A DNA stretch of 64,000 nt from Gammaproteobacteria bacterium (GTDB lineage: Bacteria > Pseudomonadota > Gammaproteobacteria > Burkholderiales > Rhodocyclaceae). The translations under genes were made by a program, and so were the position numbers. The notes beneath the pieces were generated by a model. That model saw only the letters and a list, made by a program, of their open reading frames with translations. It was not told where the DNA came from and made no database searches. Within the stretch, counting starts at the first letter, position 1, and the number at the start of each line of letters is the position of its first letter. This document shows positions 45,180-57,383 of this stretch, piece by piece. Where the stretch lies: NCBI GenBank assembly GCA_018819515.1, contig JAHJPX010000010.1, positions 9,642-73,641 of the forward strand, given 5' to 3'.

Positions 45180-45986
45180 TCAGTCGCGCTTGGCGAACAT
45201 GTCCACCAGTGCCGCGGTTACGTCGTCGGAGGCCTGCGCATAGTCGCCATCTTCGAGCAACTGCATGGCGACGTCCGCCTGGCCCGTGGAGGCGAGCGAA
45301 ACGATGTGGCCGGCGGCCTCGTGGAATTTCCGGTGCGCGCTGCGCAGATTGTGGAAGTTGGGATTGTCGCGGAACGTCTCCGCGCCCTCGTTGTTGATCC
45401 ACTTGCCCAGCGAGCAGAGGTCCTCGCGCGCGACCGAGAATTCGTCGAGGGACTCGGTACTGCGTCCGGCGACGAAGTCTTGCAGCCGCTCCTTCCATTT
45501 CATGTGGGCGTCGATCGCGGTCTTGCCGTCGACGACCAGCACGAACAGCTTGGCCAGCAGCTTCTTCACCTTTTCCGAGGCGCGCACGTAGTCGCCATGG
45601 TGCAGGAGTTTCAGCGCCTCATCCTTGTCGCCGGCTTGCGCCGTGCGCACGACATCGCCGGCGCAGCGGTGGAAGTGCGCGTGGTGCGCCTTCATGTCGA
45701 AGAAGGTTTCGGAATAGCCGAAATCGTCGCCGCCGCGGCTGTAGATCCATTTCCCGAGAGGGCATTTGTCGTCGCAGCTGATCACGTCGACTCGCAGGTC
45801 TTCGTCGCTGGTGCCATTGATGTACGCCTCCAGGCGCCCCTTCCACTTCATGTGCGCATCGACCGCCGACTTGAAGTCGAGTCCGCCGACCTCTGCGCCG
45901 CGCATTTCCGCCGTGATGTGCTTGTCAGCGGCGCCGGTCGGCGTCTTGTCGCCGGTGATTCGCCCGACCCAATCCATTACTCCCAT
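45180..45986 (-). CDS. Tandem CZB-domain protein
   Basis: A 268-residue soluble protein with two chemoreceptor zinc-binding domains in tandem. The first has DAHMKWKGRLEAYINGT, CPLGKWIYSRGG and HHAHFHRCAG; the second DAHMKWKERLQDFVAG, CSLGKWINNEG and HRKFHEAAG. Each keeps the His-Cys-His-His ligand set. Stand-alone CZB proteins are thought to be cytosolic zinc or oxidant sensors. No enzymatic domain is attached. ATG 45986 follows GGGGGGACA. Confidence 0.92.
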   Translation of the reverse strand: MGVMDWVGRITGDKTPTGAADKHITAEMRGAEVGGLDFKSAVDAHMKWKGRLEAYINGTSDEDLRVDVISCDDKCPLGKWIYSRGGDDFGYSETFFDMKAHHAHFHRCAGDVVRTAQAGDKDEALKLLHHGDYVRASEKVKKLLAKLFVLVVDGKTAIDAHMKWKERLQDFVAGRSTESLDEFSVAREDLCSLGKWINNEGAETFRDNPNFHNLRSAHRKFHEAAGHIVSLASTGQADVAMQLLEDGDYAQASDDVTAALVDMFAKRD

Positions 45987-46061
45987 CGTGTCCCCCCGGT
46001 TATCGATAGTGGGGCGATATTACTTCACGATTCTCCGAGAAATAATTAGTCGTTGCTTAAC

Positions 46062-46748
46062 TCAACTCGGGACTGCGGTGGGGGCGGTTCCGTCCCGGGG
46101 GCAGAGCCAGCGCTGAAACCACGTCACGATCCGCTGGCTCGCCTCTTCAAGCGTGCCGAGTTCTTCGAAAGCGTGGGAGGCGCCCTCGATGACGGCAAGT
46201 TCCCGTGGGCAGCTCAGTTGTTCGTAGGCTTGCTGGTTCGGGCCCGGCCCTTCGTCGTCGAGTTCGCCGGTGACGAGCAGGAGCGGCGTCGCAAGCGCCT
46301 GCAACGGCTCCAGTCCCGCCAGGTCGGGCCTGCCACTGCGGCTGGCCAGTGCGTCGGGTGGCGAGGAGGCGCGTGCGGCGACGCGGATCATCGCTGCAGT
46401 CGCCGCGTCGCGGGCCAGCACGCCGAGCGGAAGCTTTTTGAGTGCCGGCTGATGATCGATCCATTCCAGCACGGCTTCGATGCGCGGCGCGAGGGTGGAG
46501 ACGCGACGCCAGACCTCCGGATTCTTGCGTTCCTCCTCATGACTGAGCAGGGCTACCTGAAGCGTGGCGAAGTCCGCCGAATTCAGCGCGGCCTTCACGA
46601 AGGCACCGCGGGAGGTGTTCAATGTGCTGCCGCTCCGTTCCAGGAGAACGATCAGCCCGGGCACCTGCGGGTGATGAGCGAGAATTCCGTCCAGCCAAGT
46701 TTCGCCGGCGGGCAGTCCGATTTCCGTGTTTCGCAGCACCATGACCAT
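46062..46748 (-). CDS. Alpha/beta hydrolase-like protein, nucleophile changed
   Basis: A 228-residue protein of the dienelactone-hydrolase-like family. The acid residue region VTGELDDEGPG and the catalytic His in IEGASHAFEE are present, but where family members have a GxSxG nucleophile elbow the protein reads LARDAATAA, so the serine is replaced by Asp or absent. It is therefore either inactive or uses another mechanism. ATG 46748 was used. A palindromic repeat lies 49 bases upstream. Confidence 0.75.
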   Translation of the reverse strand: MVMVLRNTEIGLPAGETWLDGILAHHPQVPGLIVLLERSGSTLNTSRGAFVKAALNSADFATLQVALLSHEEERKNPEVWRRVSTLAPRIEAVLEWIDHQPALKKLPLGVLARDAATAAMIRVAARASSPPDALASRSGRPDLAGLEPLQALATPLLLVTGELDDEGPGPNQQAYEQLSCPRELAVIEGASHAFEELGTLEEASQRIVTWFQRWLCPRDGTAPTAVPS

Positions 46749-46796
46749 GGCGGTATCTTACGGTCAAACGGCCGTGGCGGGTGCGGAAGCGCGGCG

Positions 46797-46819
46797 GGCG
46801 GCATTCCGCCACGGCTGAC
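46797..46819 (-). repeat. Palindromic repeat core, copy 16
   Basis: GGCGGCATTCCGCCACGGCT then GAC, upstream of the alpha/beta hydrolase gene. The run of T (A) at the head is lost. Confidence 0.75.
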
Positions 46820-46906
46820 AACGCACCTGCGTCGGCAGGCAACGGTTCGTTGCGAAGCCAAACTGGCCGGACGCCCGAAACGCGGCACCTCTTGTGACAG
46901 CGATGC

Positions 46907-48292
46907 TCAGACGAACCCGAGATTCCTGACTGTGAAGTTGCCGATGTTGGGAACGATGGTCGCCATATCGGCGTCGCCGACGCCGAACCAGTAGGCTAGC
47001 GTGGCTGCGAACTGGTCGACCGAGGTGGTGGGCAGCAGGCGGCCCCGGCCGACGTCGTCGGGACCGTCGACGGCGATCGCCGGCGCGGTGCCGTAGAAGT
47101 TGCCGCCATTCACCGCGCCCCCGACGACGAAGTGATGGCCGCCCCAGCCGTGGTCGGAGCCGTCGCCGTTGGAGTTCAGCGTGCGGCCGAAATCGGACGC
47201 GGTAAAGGTGGTCACGCTGTTGGCAATACCCAGTTCGACCGTCACATCGTAGAAGGCGCGCAAGGCGTCGCTGACGCTGGTCAGCAACCCTGGTTGTGTC
47301 CACGATAGACGGTCATGTACGTCGAAGCCGCCCATGGATACCAGGAACACCTGTCGGGATACGCCGAATGTATCTCGCGCGGCGATCATCTTGGCCACCA
47401 TCTGCAACTGCATGGCCAGTGAGTTCGAGGTGTTGAAGGTCGTGACGAAGGTCGGCGCCGATTCTACAGCGCTGGTGACGAGCGCTTCGGTGTCGATCGA
47501 CCGCCGGGTTACGGCGGCATATTCGTTTTCCAGGAAATGCGTACTGCTTTGCGTGATCAGGTTACGCAGCTCCGTGGAGCAGGCGGAAGAACCAAAGAGC
47601 GAGTTGTTAATGCCGCGAATCGATATTGCGCCAGAAGTGCCGACCTGGTACTGGATTGCCTGATTGCCCGCCAGATAGACCGCGTTGCCGGTAACTGACA
47701 TGCAGGTCAGCGCCGCGTTCGTGTTGCCGCTCAGGAACAGGTCGCCCATGCGGCCGCCCCAACCGGTGGTGGAGCCCTCCGGCTGCGACGACTGCCATAT
47801 CGATTGCTGGTCGTTGTGCGAAAACAGTTTCGGCGGCAACGGCACCGAGCCGGCTTTGTACTGCGCGACCGTGGTGGGCTGGATCAGCGTACCGACGTTC
47901 AACTGTACCGCGAGCCTGCCCTGATCGAATAGCGGCTTCAGCGCCGTCATGGTGGGGGCCAGCGCGAACTGCAGGCCATCCGGCAGGGCCGTCGCCGGCG
48001 TCAAAACCGTGCCGGCCAGGTTCGCCTGCGCTATCGCCAGGGTGCTGCCACGTATCGACTGATACAGGGAGTAGTGCGTTGCGTCGTAGGGAATCAGGGT
48101 GTTGCCGTGATCGTTGCCACCATACAGGAAGACGCAGACCAACGCTTTGTAATCGGTGGCCGATTGGGCTGCCGCCTCACCGATAGCGGCGAGATTGAGT
48201 GCCCAGGGTGCGGCAACGCCGGCAATGCCGAGCGCGCCGCCGCGCTTCAGGAAGGCCCGCCGGGCAATATCTTCACATTTGTTGATTCTCAT
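46907..48292 (-). CDS. DUF1501 family Tat-exported protein
   Basis: A 461-residue exported protein with a twin-arginine signal (RRAFLKRGGALGIAG). The body is DUF1501 (FLYGGNDHGNTLIPYD, FSHNDQQSIWQSS, DFGRTLNSNGDGSDHGWGGH), a sulfatase/alkaline-phosphatase-like fold of unknown substrate. It lies 9 bases after the DUF1800 gene and is nearly always paired with it, which suggests a two-protein system. Confidence 0.92.
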   Translation of the reverse strand: MRINKCEDIARRAFLKRGGALGIAGVAAPWALNLAAIGEAAAQSATDYKALVCVFLYGGNDHGNTLIPYDATHYSLYQSIRGSTLAIAQANLAGTVLTPATALPDGLQFALAPTMTALKPLFDQGRLAVQLNVGTLIQPTTVAQYKAGSVPLPPKLFSHNDQQSIWQSSQPEGSTTGWGGRMGDLFLSGNTNAALTCMSVTGNAVYLAGNQAIQYQVGTSGAISIRGINNSLFGSSACSTELRNLITQSSTHFLENEYAAVTRRSIDTEALVTSAVESAPTFVTTFNTSNSLAMQLQMVAKMIAARDTFGVSRQVFLVSMGGFDVHDRLSWTQPGLLTSVSDALRAFYDVTVELGIANSVTTFTASDFGRTLNSNGDGSDHGWGGHHFVVGGAVNGGNFYGTAPAIAVDGPDDVGRGRLLPTTSVDQFAATLAYWFGVGDADMATIVPNIGNFTVRNLGFV

Positions 48293-48301
48293 CGAAGGCC
48301 T

Positions 48302-50014
48302 CTATTTCTGAACCAGATACTCGGGACAGGCCATGACCAGCATGATGGCGGCACGAACGCGATTGAGCGGACCCGAAGAGTTGGTCATGGAGATGGTGGA
48401 AACGGCGGCGATGATCCGCGCTTCCGTTGCGGTGCCGATCTGATTTGCCGCCAATAGCAGATTGAGACGCTGGACGAGTGCGCTTGGGTCTCCGGCCAGG
48501 CTCAACTCGGTGGCATAGTCTGCCGTGACGTCGTTATGGCTGGTGAAGCTGTTCCAGGCGGTGCCGTTCTGAATGACGGATTGCATGAAATTGAGGTAGC
48601 CCGCGACCGTCGGTTCGTTGGTGATCTGGAATTCCGGTGCCACCATGCCTGAATCGGCAATCGCCGAGTTGGGCGGCGTGTAGCCGGGACGGAAGTAGTT
48701 GAAAACCGACGGCGACCGCAGCGGACTCTGACACAGTTCTCGTGATCCGTCACTGAGGTCGGGGATTCTCCAGGTGAACGTTTCGGATTTTGCGTTGAAG
48801 ATGCGAGCCCACTGGATGAAACGCAGCATCGGTTCGCGCAGTTTGCCGCTGTTGGGCAGGGTCAGGGCATCATCGGAGCGTGCCTCGGGGTCGAGCAGTA
48901 TGGCGCGGATGACAGCCTTCATGTCGCCACGGATACCTCCGCCGTTGTTGTCGAAGGCCGCCGCTACGCGCGACACGTAGGCCGGGCTCGGATTGCTGGT
49001 GACCAGCCGCTGGATCATCTGTTTGCCGAAGAACGGACCAACGTTGTGATGATTGAACAGCGTGTCGAGCGCGATGCGCAACGCCTCCACACCGTCGGTG
49101 TCGGCCGGAATGGTAGTACCGAGAAACGTTGCCGCCAGGGTCGAGTGATTGGAGGCCTTGAGTGTCATCGGCGAGCGATAGGGCGTCGTTCCGTCAGGAT
49201 CCATGCTCGTATCGATATACCAGCCGGTGAATACGCGGGCGAGGTTGACGATGGTGTCCTGATTGTAGGTTTCGATGGCGTTGCCGGAGCCGTCCTTCTG
49301 TGGCGTGCCGTCGGGATTGAGTTCCCTGAGCCCGATGGTGAACAACTGCATCACCTCGCGGGCGTAGTTTTCGTCCGGCAGGCGCCCTCGGGAGTCTTCC
49401 TTGCGGTTGCCGTTGGTGCTCAGATAGAGGCCCATCGCCGGGCTGAGCGTCACAGCCTCCAGTAGTTCCCGGAAATTGCCGAAGGCATGGGCGCACAGCA
49501 AGTCCCAATACGCTGCCATGATGAATTGCGGCCAATCCGACTGTATTCCCTCGATCGAAACGACGAAATACTCGGACAGCGCCAGAGCAATGCGTTGTCG
49601 CAGTTGATCAGGTGCAGTGATCAGGTGGTGCCAAATGGCGTAATCGCACGGGGATTCAGAGTAGTTATATTCGGCGGTGTTGTATCCTTGGGCGACCAGC
49701 CAATCCCACATGCTTTGGGTGGCGGTCCTGTTGAAGGAGTTGTTCAGCCACCCGTCGTAGCGCTGAAACTGGACTTCCTGGATATCCTCGTCGGTGGCTG
49801 CCAGCCCTGCCTGGCCCAGGAACCGCGACGCCTGGGCCGTAGTTGCTGACCCGGAGGGACCGCCGTCGTTCTCGGAACCGCCGCCGCCGCACGAGGCGAG
49901 CAGCGCTGCCGCTGCCGCTGCGGCCAGCGATTCCAATGCGGGAGACGGCACGCCGCTGTCTTCGCCAATTGCGATTTCGGTATCGTCGATCATGGTGCGG
50001 GGAGCCTTGTTCAA
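48302..50014 (-). CDS. DUF1800 family lipoprotein
   Basis: A 570-residue protein with a hydrophobic Ala-rich segment ending LLASCGGGGSEN, which looks like a lipobox after an unusually long leader. DUF1800 motifs: ATDEDIQEVQFQRYDGWL, RLPDENYAREVMQLFTIGL, FTGWYIDTSM and SPSVFNYFRPGY. The family always comes with DUF1501 and may act at the cell surface; no activity is established. ATG 50014 was used; 49993 is an alternative. Confidence 0.92.
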   Translation of the reverse strand: MNKAPRTMIDDTEIAIGEDSGVPSPALESLAAAAAAALLASCGGGGSENDGGPSGSATTAQASRFLGQAGLAATDEDIQEVQFQRYDGWLNNSFNRTATQSMWDWLVAQGYNTAEYNYSESPCDYAIWHHLITAPDQLRQRIALALSEYFVVSIEGIQSDWPQFIMAAYWDLLCAHAFGNFRELLEAVTLSPAMGLYLSTNGNRKEDSRGRLPDENYAREVMQLFTIGLRELNPDGTPQKDGSGNAIETYNQDTIVNLARVFTGWYIDTSMDPDGTTPYRSPMTLKASNHSTLAATFLGTTIPADTDGVEALRIALDTLFNHHNVGPFFGKQMIQRLVTSNPSPAYVSRVAAAFDNNGGGIRGDMKAVIRAILLDPEARSDDALTLPNSGKLREPMLRFIQWARIFNAKSETFTWRIPDLSDGSRELCQSPLRSPSVFNYFRPGYTPPNSAIADSGMVAPEFQITNEPTVAGYLNFMQSVIQNGTAWNSFTSHNDVTADYATELSLAGDPSALVQRLNLLLAANQIGTATEARIIAAVSTISMTNSSGPLNRVRAAIMLVMACPEYLVQK

Positions 50015-50367
50015 TGCCGAACGGTGTGCCGGTTGTCAATCGAGCGCCGTTCAGCGGAAGTGCCAATGACGGATTGCAGCGTATACATTTCGTATGGCGT
50101 CTCCATCTGTCGTCTACCCCATACACTCCATATGGAGATACGGTTGGCGCGATGATTCTTCCGGCATCCTTGGCGACGCGAACGGGGATTTGCACGCCTG
50201 GCCACCAGCCTTGGCATCGGCGTAATGCCGTAAGCGTACCGACCGACGTACCTCTCGCGGGGCATTTCATGTCGCCACGGCTGACCAGCCCGAAGGGCGC
50301 AGGACGCCGCGAAGTGGCGGTCCCGAGCAAAGCGAGGGATGGGGCGAAGCCCTACACGCTTACGGGC
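50015..50367. other. Intergenic region with a palindrome and a long repeat
   Basis: Between the DUF1800 gene and the end of the radical SAM gene. It holds the short palindrome ACTCCATATGGAG near 50127 (upstream of DUF1800, so possibly an operator) and the extended repeat at 50259-50358. No gene seen. Confidence 0.6.
50259..50358 (-). repeat. Extended palindromic repeat, copy 17
   Basis: Core TGTCGCCACGGCTGAC then a body starting CAGCCCGAAGGGCGCAGGAC and ending with the hairpin GGGGC-gaa-GCCCT. The + strand frame MSPRLTSPKGAGRREVAVPS is open through the whole element, the same frame as in thpR and the kinase gene. It lies 10 bases after the radical SAM gene stop. Confidence 0.88.
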
Positions 50368-51437
<1,070 letters not shown>

Positions 51438-51462
<25 letters not shown>

Positions 51463-51992
51463 TTTTGCACCTCGTAGCGATGGAGCCAGACATCGGGTGC
51501 CCAGAAATCGGCGGGCAATCCGGCCTTCTGTTTGAGCAGGTTGAGGAATAGCTGCGGCTCGTGCAGGTTCTCCCACACCTGCGGCAGGAAGGTACCGCGT
51601 CGGCCGTCCCATTCGAGGATGACGCCGTCGATGCCGGGACGCAGCTGTCGCACCGCGTCCGCCTCGTCCGTGAACGCGATCGGCCGGGCCGGCTGCAGCA
51701 GCGAAACCTCGACCCGCGTACGTTGCAGTTCGGAGGGGCGCAACGGTGAGAAGCGCGGATCGGAGAAGGCCGCGGCGCGGGCGTTGGAGCGGACATCGGC
51801 ATCGAGCGGCCGGCTGGCTTCGAGCGAGCCGATGCAGCCGCGCAGATGTCCTTCCTGAGTGAGCGTGACGAAGGTCGCGCCGGGTTCGGCTAACGCCGGG
51901 TGGTCAGGTTCCGGTACGGTCGGCGCGCCCAGTTCGGCGGCGATGGCGTTGCGCGCCCGGATCAGGAGCGCGGTCCCGAGCGCGTCAGTCAT
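51438..51992 (-). CDS. AMMECR1-domain protein (AmmA)
   Basis: A 184-residue AMMECR1 protein with the signature GCIGSLEASRPLDADVRSNA and FSDPRFSPL. Function unknown; part of AmmeMemoRadiSam. ATG 51992 overlaps the Memo-family stop by 8 bases and gives a family-length product; the frame open to 52034 is an extension. Confidence 0.92.
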
Positions 51993-52788
51993 GGCCGTGC
52001 TCCGCGAAGGCGAACGCGCCATAGCCGACGACACGCGAACGGTCCCCGGCGGTATCGCCGGAATTGCGCAGGTCGAGAAGCCTCGGCGCGAGACCTTTGC
52101 GCCGGGCCACCTCGATCAGTCCGTTGATCGGCGTCGCGCCGCAGGCCTGCTCGTGACGGCTGAGGGGGCGGCGTTCCAGGATGCTGTCGGCCGTGGCGCG
52201 ATCGATAAGCTGCGCCTCGGCATATGGCAGATAGTGCGACAGGTCGGAACTGACGACTATCAATGTTTCAGGTCCGCCCCAGAGCGTCTCCATCACCTCG
52301 GCGACCTGGGCCGGCGTTGCGCCGCCGACCACGAACGGGGCGACCGCGAAGTCGTCGAGCAGCATTTGCAGGAAGGGAAGCTGCACCTCCAGCGAATGCT
52401 CCTCGGCGTGCGCTTCGTCGTTGATTTCGACCTGCGGCAGATGCTCGACTGCGGCGATTGCCTGCCGGTCCACGGGCACCATCCCGAGCGGCGTCGCGAA
52501 CTCGCCCGCGGAGCTGACAGCCAGCCCGCGGACCCAGACGCGATGCGCCGGTCCGAACATCACCACCCGGCGTATCGCCGGGGCTGACTTTTCCAGCGCG
52601 GCGTAGGCACTGGCGGCAACGGGTCCGGAATAGACATAGCCGGCATGTGGGACGATCAACGCTTTTGGCGCCGCAACTCCACCGTGCTGGGCGGACAGCA
52701 GGGAAATAACCCCGCCGCGCAGCGCTCTTGCGTCGCCGGGATAGAAAAGGCCGGCAACCGCTGCCGGTCGGGTGAAGGGAATATTCAT
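51985..52788 (-). CDS. Memo-family protein (AmmB)
   Basis: A 267-residue Memo-like protein (related to class III extradiol dioxygenases) with VPHAGYVYSGPVAA, GPAHRVWVRGLA, HAEEHSLEVQLPFLQ and SSDLSHYLPY, which carry the metal-site His and Asp residues. First gene of AmmeMemoRadiSam. ATG 52788 has GAGGAG upstream. Codons 66-74 (EKSAPAIRR) are encoded by a palindromic repeat copy whose stem has changed on both sides yet still pairs. Confidence 0.92.
   Translation of the reverse strand: MNIPFTRPAAVAGLFYPGDARALRGGVISLLSAQHGGVAAPKALIVPHAGYVYSGPVAASAYAALEKSAPAIRRVVMFGPAHRVWVRGLAVSSAGEFATPLGMVPVDRQAIAAVEHLPQVEINDEAHAEEHSLEVQLPFLQMLLDDFAVAPFVVGGATPAQVAEVMETLWGGPETLIVVSSDLSHYLPYAEAQLIDRATADSILERRPLSRHEQACGATPINGLIEVARRKGLAPRLLDLRNSGDTAGDRSRVVGYGAFAFAEHGHD
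52566..52593 (-). repeat. Palindromic repeat core inside the Memo gene, copy 18
   Basis: Minus strand: GAAAAGTCAGCC then CCGGCG-ata-CGCCGG. Compared with the consensus GTGGCG/CGCCAC, both arms have changed together, so the hairpin is kept inside a coding region. Confidence 0.7.
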
Positions 52789-52906
52789 TTCCGGCTCCTC
52801 TCGTGGAAGGAGAACGACGACCCGGGCTTCAGGCCGCCAACGGAAGCCGATTCGGCCCAAAAGCCGAAGCGGGTAAACCCACACCTTAATTGTAGAATGT
52901 TCCATC

Positions 52907-53593
52907 ATGTCCATCACCTCCTACTTTGCGCTTGTCCCTGCCGCCGGTGGGGGCGCACGCATGGGCACTTCCATTCCCAAGCAATACCTGACGCTGGCCG
53001 GTCGGCCGCTGATCTACCACCCGCTGGCGACACTGTGCTCGGTCGAGCGGATAGAGCGCGTCTATGTGGTGCTGGCGCCGGACGACGAGGATTGGCCGGA
53101 AGAGGAATTCGTCGACCTGGCTTCCAAGTTGCGCGTGTTGCGCTGCGGCGGCGCGACGCGGGCGGAGAGCGTCGCCAACGGCCTGCGCGAGATGGCCGCG
53201 ATCGTTACCGACGAAGACTGGGTGCTGGTGCATGATGCCGCGCGCGCCTGCCTGACTGTCGACCATGTCGAAACCCTGATCCGCGTCGTCGGCGCGGACA
53301 TCGTCGGCGGCATTCTGGCGACACCCGTCGCGGACACGCTCAAGCATGAGGCGCTGGCCCGCATCAACGCCACGGTGCCGCGCGATGATCTGTGGCAGGC
53401 GCAAACACCGCAGATGTTCCGCTACCGACTGCTGGTGCGGGCGCTGGCCGCTGCGCCTTCGGTTACCGACGAATCCGGCGCCATCGAAGCGCTCGGCCTC
53501 AAGCCCAAATTGGTCGCAGCGGACTCGACCAACTTCAAAGTCACCTATCCGCTCGACCTCAAGCTGGCCGAGTGGATTCTTGCCAACCGGTGA
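52907..53593 (+). CDS. ispD: 2-C-methyl-D-erythritol 4-phosphate cytidylyltransferase
   Basis: Transfers CMP to methylerythritol phosphate, step 3 of the non-mevalonate isoprenoid pathway. 228 residues, normal length. Nucleotide-binding AAGGGARMGTSIPKQYL, plus HDAARACLT and ATPVADTLK with the conserved residues. Divergent from the Memo-family gene. The stop overlaps the GTG start of ispF. Confidence 0.96.
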   Translation: MSITSYFALVPAAGGGARMGTSIPKQYLTLAGRPLIYHPLATLCSVERIERVYVVLAPDDEDWPEEEFVDLASKLRVLRCGGATRAESVANGLREMAAIVTDEDWVLVHDAARACLTVDHVETLIRVVGADIVGGILATPVADTLKHEALARINATVPRDDLWQAQTPQMFRYRLLVRALAAAPSVTDESGAIEALGLKPKLVAADSTNFKVTYPLDLKLAEWILANR

Positions 53594-54078
53594 AGGAGGT
53601 GGACTTCCGCATCGGCCAGGGTTACGACGTCCACGCGCTGGTGCCCGGGCGCAAGCTGATTCTCGGCGGCGTCGAGATTCCCCACGCTGCGGGCCTGCTT
53701 GGCCATTCCGATGGCGACCCGTTGCGCCATGCGATCATCGACGCCATCCTCGGCGCCGCTGCGCTGGGCGACATTGGCCGCATGTTTCCGGATACCGACG
53801 AGCGCTGGCGTGGCGCGGACAGTGGCGTGCTGTTGCGACAGGCGATGGCGGCGGTCCGCGCGGCCGGCTGGCGGGTCGTCAACGTCGACGCCACGCTCGT
53901 CGCCCAAGCGCCGAAGATCTCGCCCCACGTCGGCGCCATGGTGGCCAACATCGCGGCCGACCTCGACATCGGCCCCGATTGTGTCAACATCAAAGGCAAG
54001 ACGCACGAGCGCCTCGGTTTCGAGGGACGGCAGGAGGGCATCGTCGCCCAGGCAGTGGCGTTGCTCGTTCGCGCATAA
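53590..54078 (+). CDS. ispF: 2-C-methyl-D-erythritol 2,4-cyclodiphosphate synthase
   Basis: Cyclises CDP-ME-2-phosphate, step 5 of the same pathway. 162 residues with IGQGYDVHALVPGRKLILGG (metal ligands DVH), HSDGDPLRHAIIDA and GRMFPDTDERW. GTG 53590 overlaps the ispD stop (GTGA); a second GTG at 53599 has GGAG just upstream and is also possible. The TAA stop shares bases with the palindromic repeat that follows. Confidence 0.95.
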   Translation: MKEVDFRIGQGYDVHALVPGRKLILGGVEIPHAAGLLGHSDGDPLRHAIIDAILGAAALGDIGRMFPDTDERWRGADSGVLLRQAMAAVRAAGWRVVNVDATLVAQAPKISPHVGAMVANIAADLDIGPDCVNIKGKTHERLGFEGRQEGIVAQAVALLVRA

Positions 54079-54102
54079 AGTCAGCCGTGGTGACACGCCG
54101 CG
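54077..54102 (+). repeat. Palindromic repeat core, copy 19
   Basis: AAAGTCAGCCGTGGTGACAC then GCCGCG. The A bases of the ispF TAA stop codon are the start of the element. Confidence 0.8.
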
Positions 54103-54202
54103 TGGCGGGAAAGCGTTGCTTCAATTGACCTCGCTTCGTTGCCCGGAGATACTTCGGGGCAGAAAACATTCCAGAACAATTAATCCATCCGAGGAAACAA
54201 CA

Positions 54203-55372
54203 ATGAACAAATGCAGGATAACGACCGTCGTAGCAACGCTGCTGCTGGCGGCTTGCGGCGGTGGCGGCGACGACACTTCGACGTCAGTCAATTCGGTCAA
54301 GGTGGTCGGTGCCAGCCTGGCCGATTCCGGTACTTACGGGTACAAGTTCACCTTGCAACCGGCCGGTACCACCACCTACCCGGTGTATAGCGAACGCGTC
54401 GCCGCCGACTACGGCATGACCGACTTTTGCCCGGCCTACACTTCCGATGGCAGTACATATGCTGCGAACAGCGGGTGTACCAACTACGCAGTGGCTGGCG
54501 CAAAGGTCAATAACTACTCATTCACTTATGCGCAAGTGCTGGAGAATTATCCCGGTTCGGCCATCAAGCAATTGGAGGATGTTGGGGCCGCCGGTTTTAC
54601 CAGCCGCGACCTGCTAATTGTGGGTGAGGCTTCGTCCAACGACGCGGCGGCGCTGGCAACCGCCTTTCTGGATGACCAGCTCTCTTCCGGGGCGACGACG
54701 GAGTTTCCGACCTTGCTGGCGACGTTGTTGAGTGATGCCGAGCTTGCGGCTAACGCTAGCAGCGCGGTTGCATTGGGTTCGTTGTACATGCAGAAGCTGG
54801 CCGACATGCTGATGGACGCGGTCGTTACCAACGCCCTGAACAAGGGCGCCAAGCGCATCGCCATCGTCAATACGCTCGATATCACCATGACGCCGCGCTT
54901 CCAGGCGGTTTTGGACCAGGTCTCCGCTGCAAACGGCGGAGGAACGACGGGCGATACAGCCGCTGCACAGGTGCAAGCCTTGGTCGAAGCTTGGATTGAC
55001 GCCTACAACCGCCGGTTGGAGGCCGACGTCGCTTACTATTCCGGCAACGTCGTGCTCGTCGATCTTTACACCAACTTCAATTTGTTGCTTGCCCGGCCCG
55101 CGAACTACGGCCTGACGAATACGACGGACACGGTGTGCGACGAAATCGTTACCGGCGGCACCGCCCCAGGGGTTACGTCACTGCCCGTCGCTGCGGCTGC
55201 CTGTACCGACTCCGCCGCGACTGCGCTGACTCCGCCGCCGGACGGCAGCGACGGTACGGCGGACTGGTGGAAGACGTACCTGTTTTCCGACAACTTCCAC
55301 CCGACGCCGTACGGGCACCAGTTGCTCGAGGATATCGTGACCGAGCGCCTGACGGCGGTGGGCTGGATGTAG
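54203..55372 (+). CDS. SGNH/GDSL-family esterase lipoprotein
   Basis: A 389-residue exported protein, signal peptide ending LLAAC followed by glycines. Family blocks: GASLADSGTYG (nucleophile Ser, in GDSL position), GEASSNDAAAL (block with Asn) and DNFHPTPYGH (catalytic Asp-x-x-His). So a probable lipase/esterase of outer-membrane or periplasmic location. ATG 54203 has GAGGAAAC. Follows ispF after a palindromic repeat. Confidence 0.9.
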   Translation: MNKCRITTVVATLLLAACGGGGDDTSTSVNSVKVVGASLADSGTYGYKFTLQPAGTTTYPVYSERVAADYGMTDFCPAYTSDGSTYAANSGCTNYAVAGAKVNNYSFTYAQVLENYPGSAIKQLEDVGAAGFTSRDLLIVGEASSNDAAALATAFLDDQLSSGATTEFPTLLATLLSDAELAANASSAVALGSLYMQKLADMLMDAVVTNALNKGAKRIAIVNTLDITMTPRFQAVLDQVSAANGGGTTGDTAAAQVQALVEAWIDAYNRRLEADVAYYSGNVVLVDLYTNFNLLLARPANYGLTNTTDTVCDEIVTGGTAPGVTSLPVAAAACTDSAATALTPPPDGSDGTADWWKTYLFSDNFHPTPYGHQLLEDIVTERLTAVGWM

Positions 55373-55386
55373 CGGCTTTCGTGCCG

Positions 55387-57372
<1,986 letters not shown>

Positions 57373-57383
57373 CAGGCCGGGCG

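Noticed and set aside
44176..45243. Second + strand open frame opposite mfd
   Set aside because: Antisense shadow; Val/Arg/Gly-rich with no motifs.
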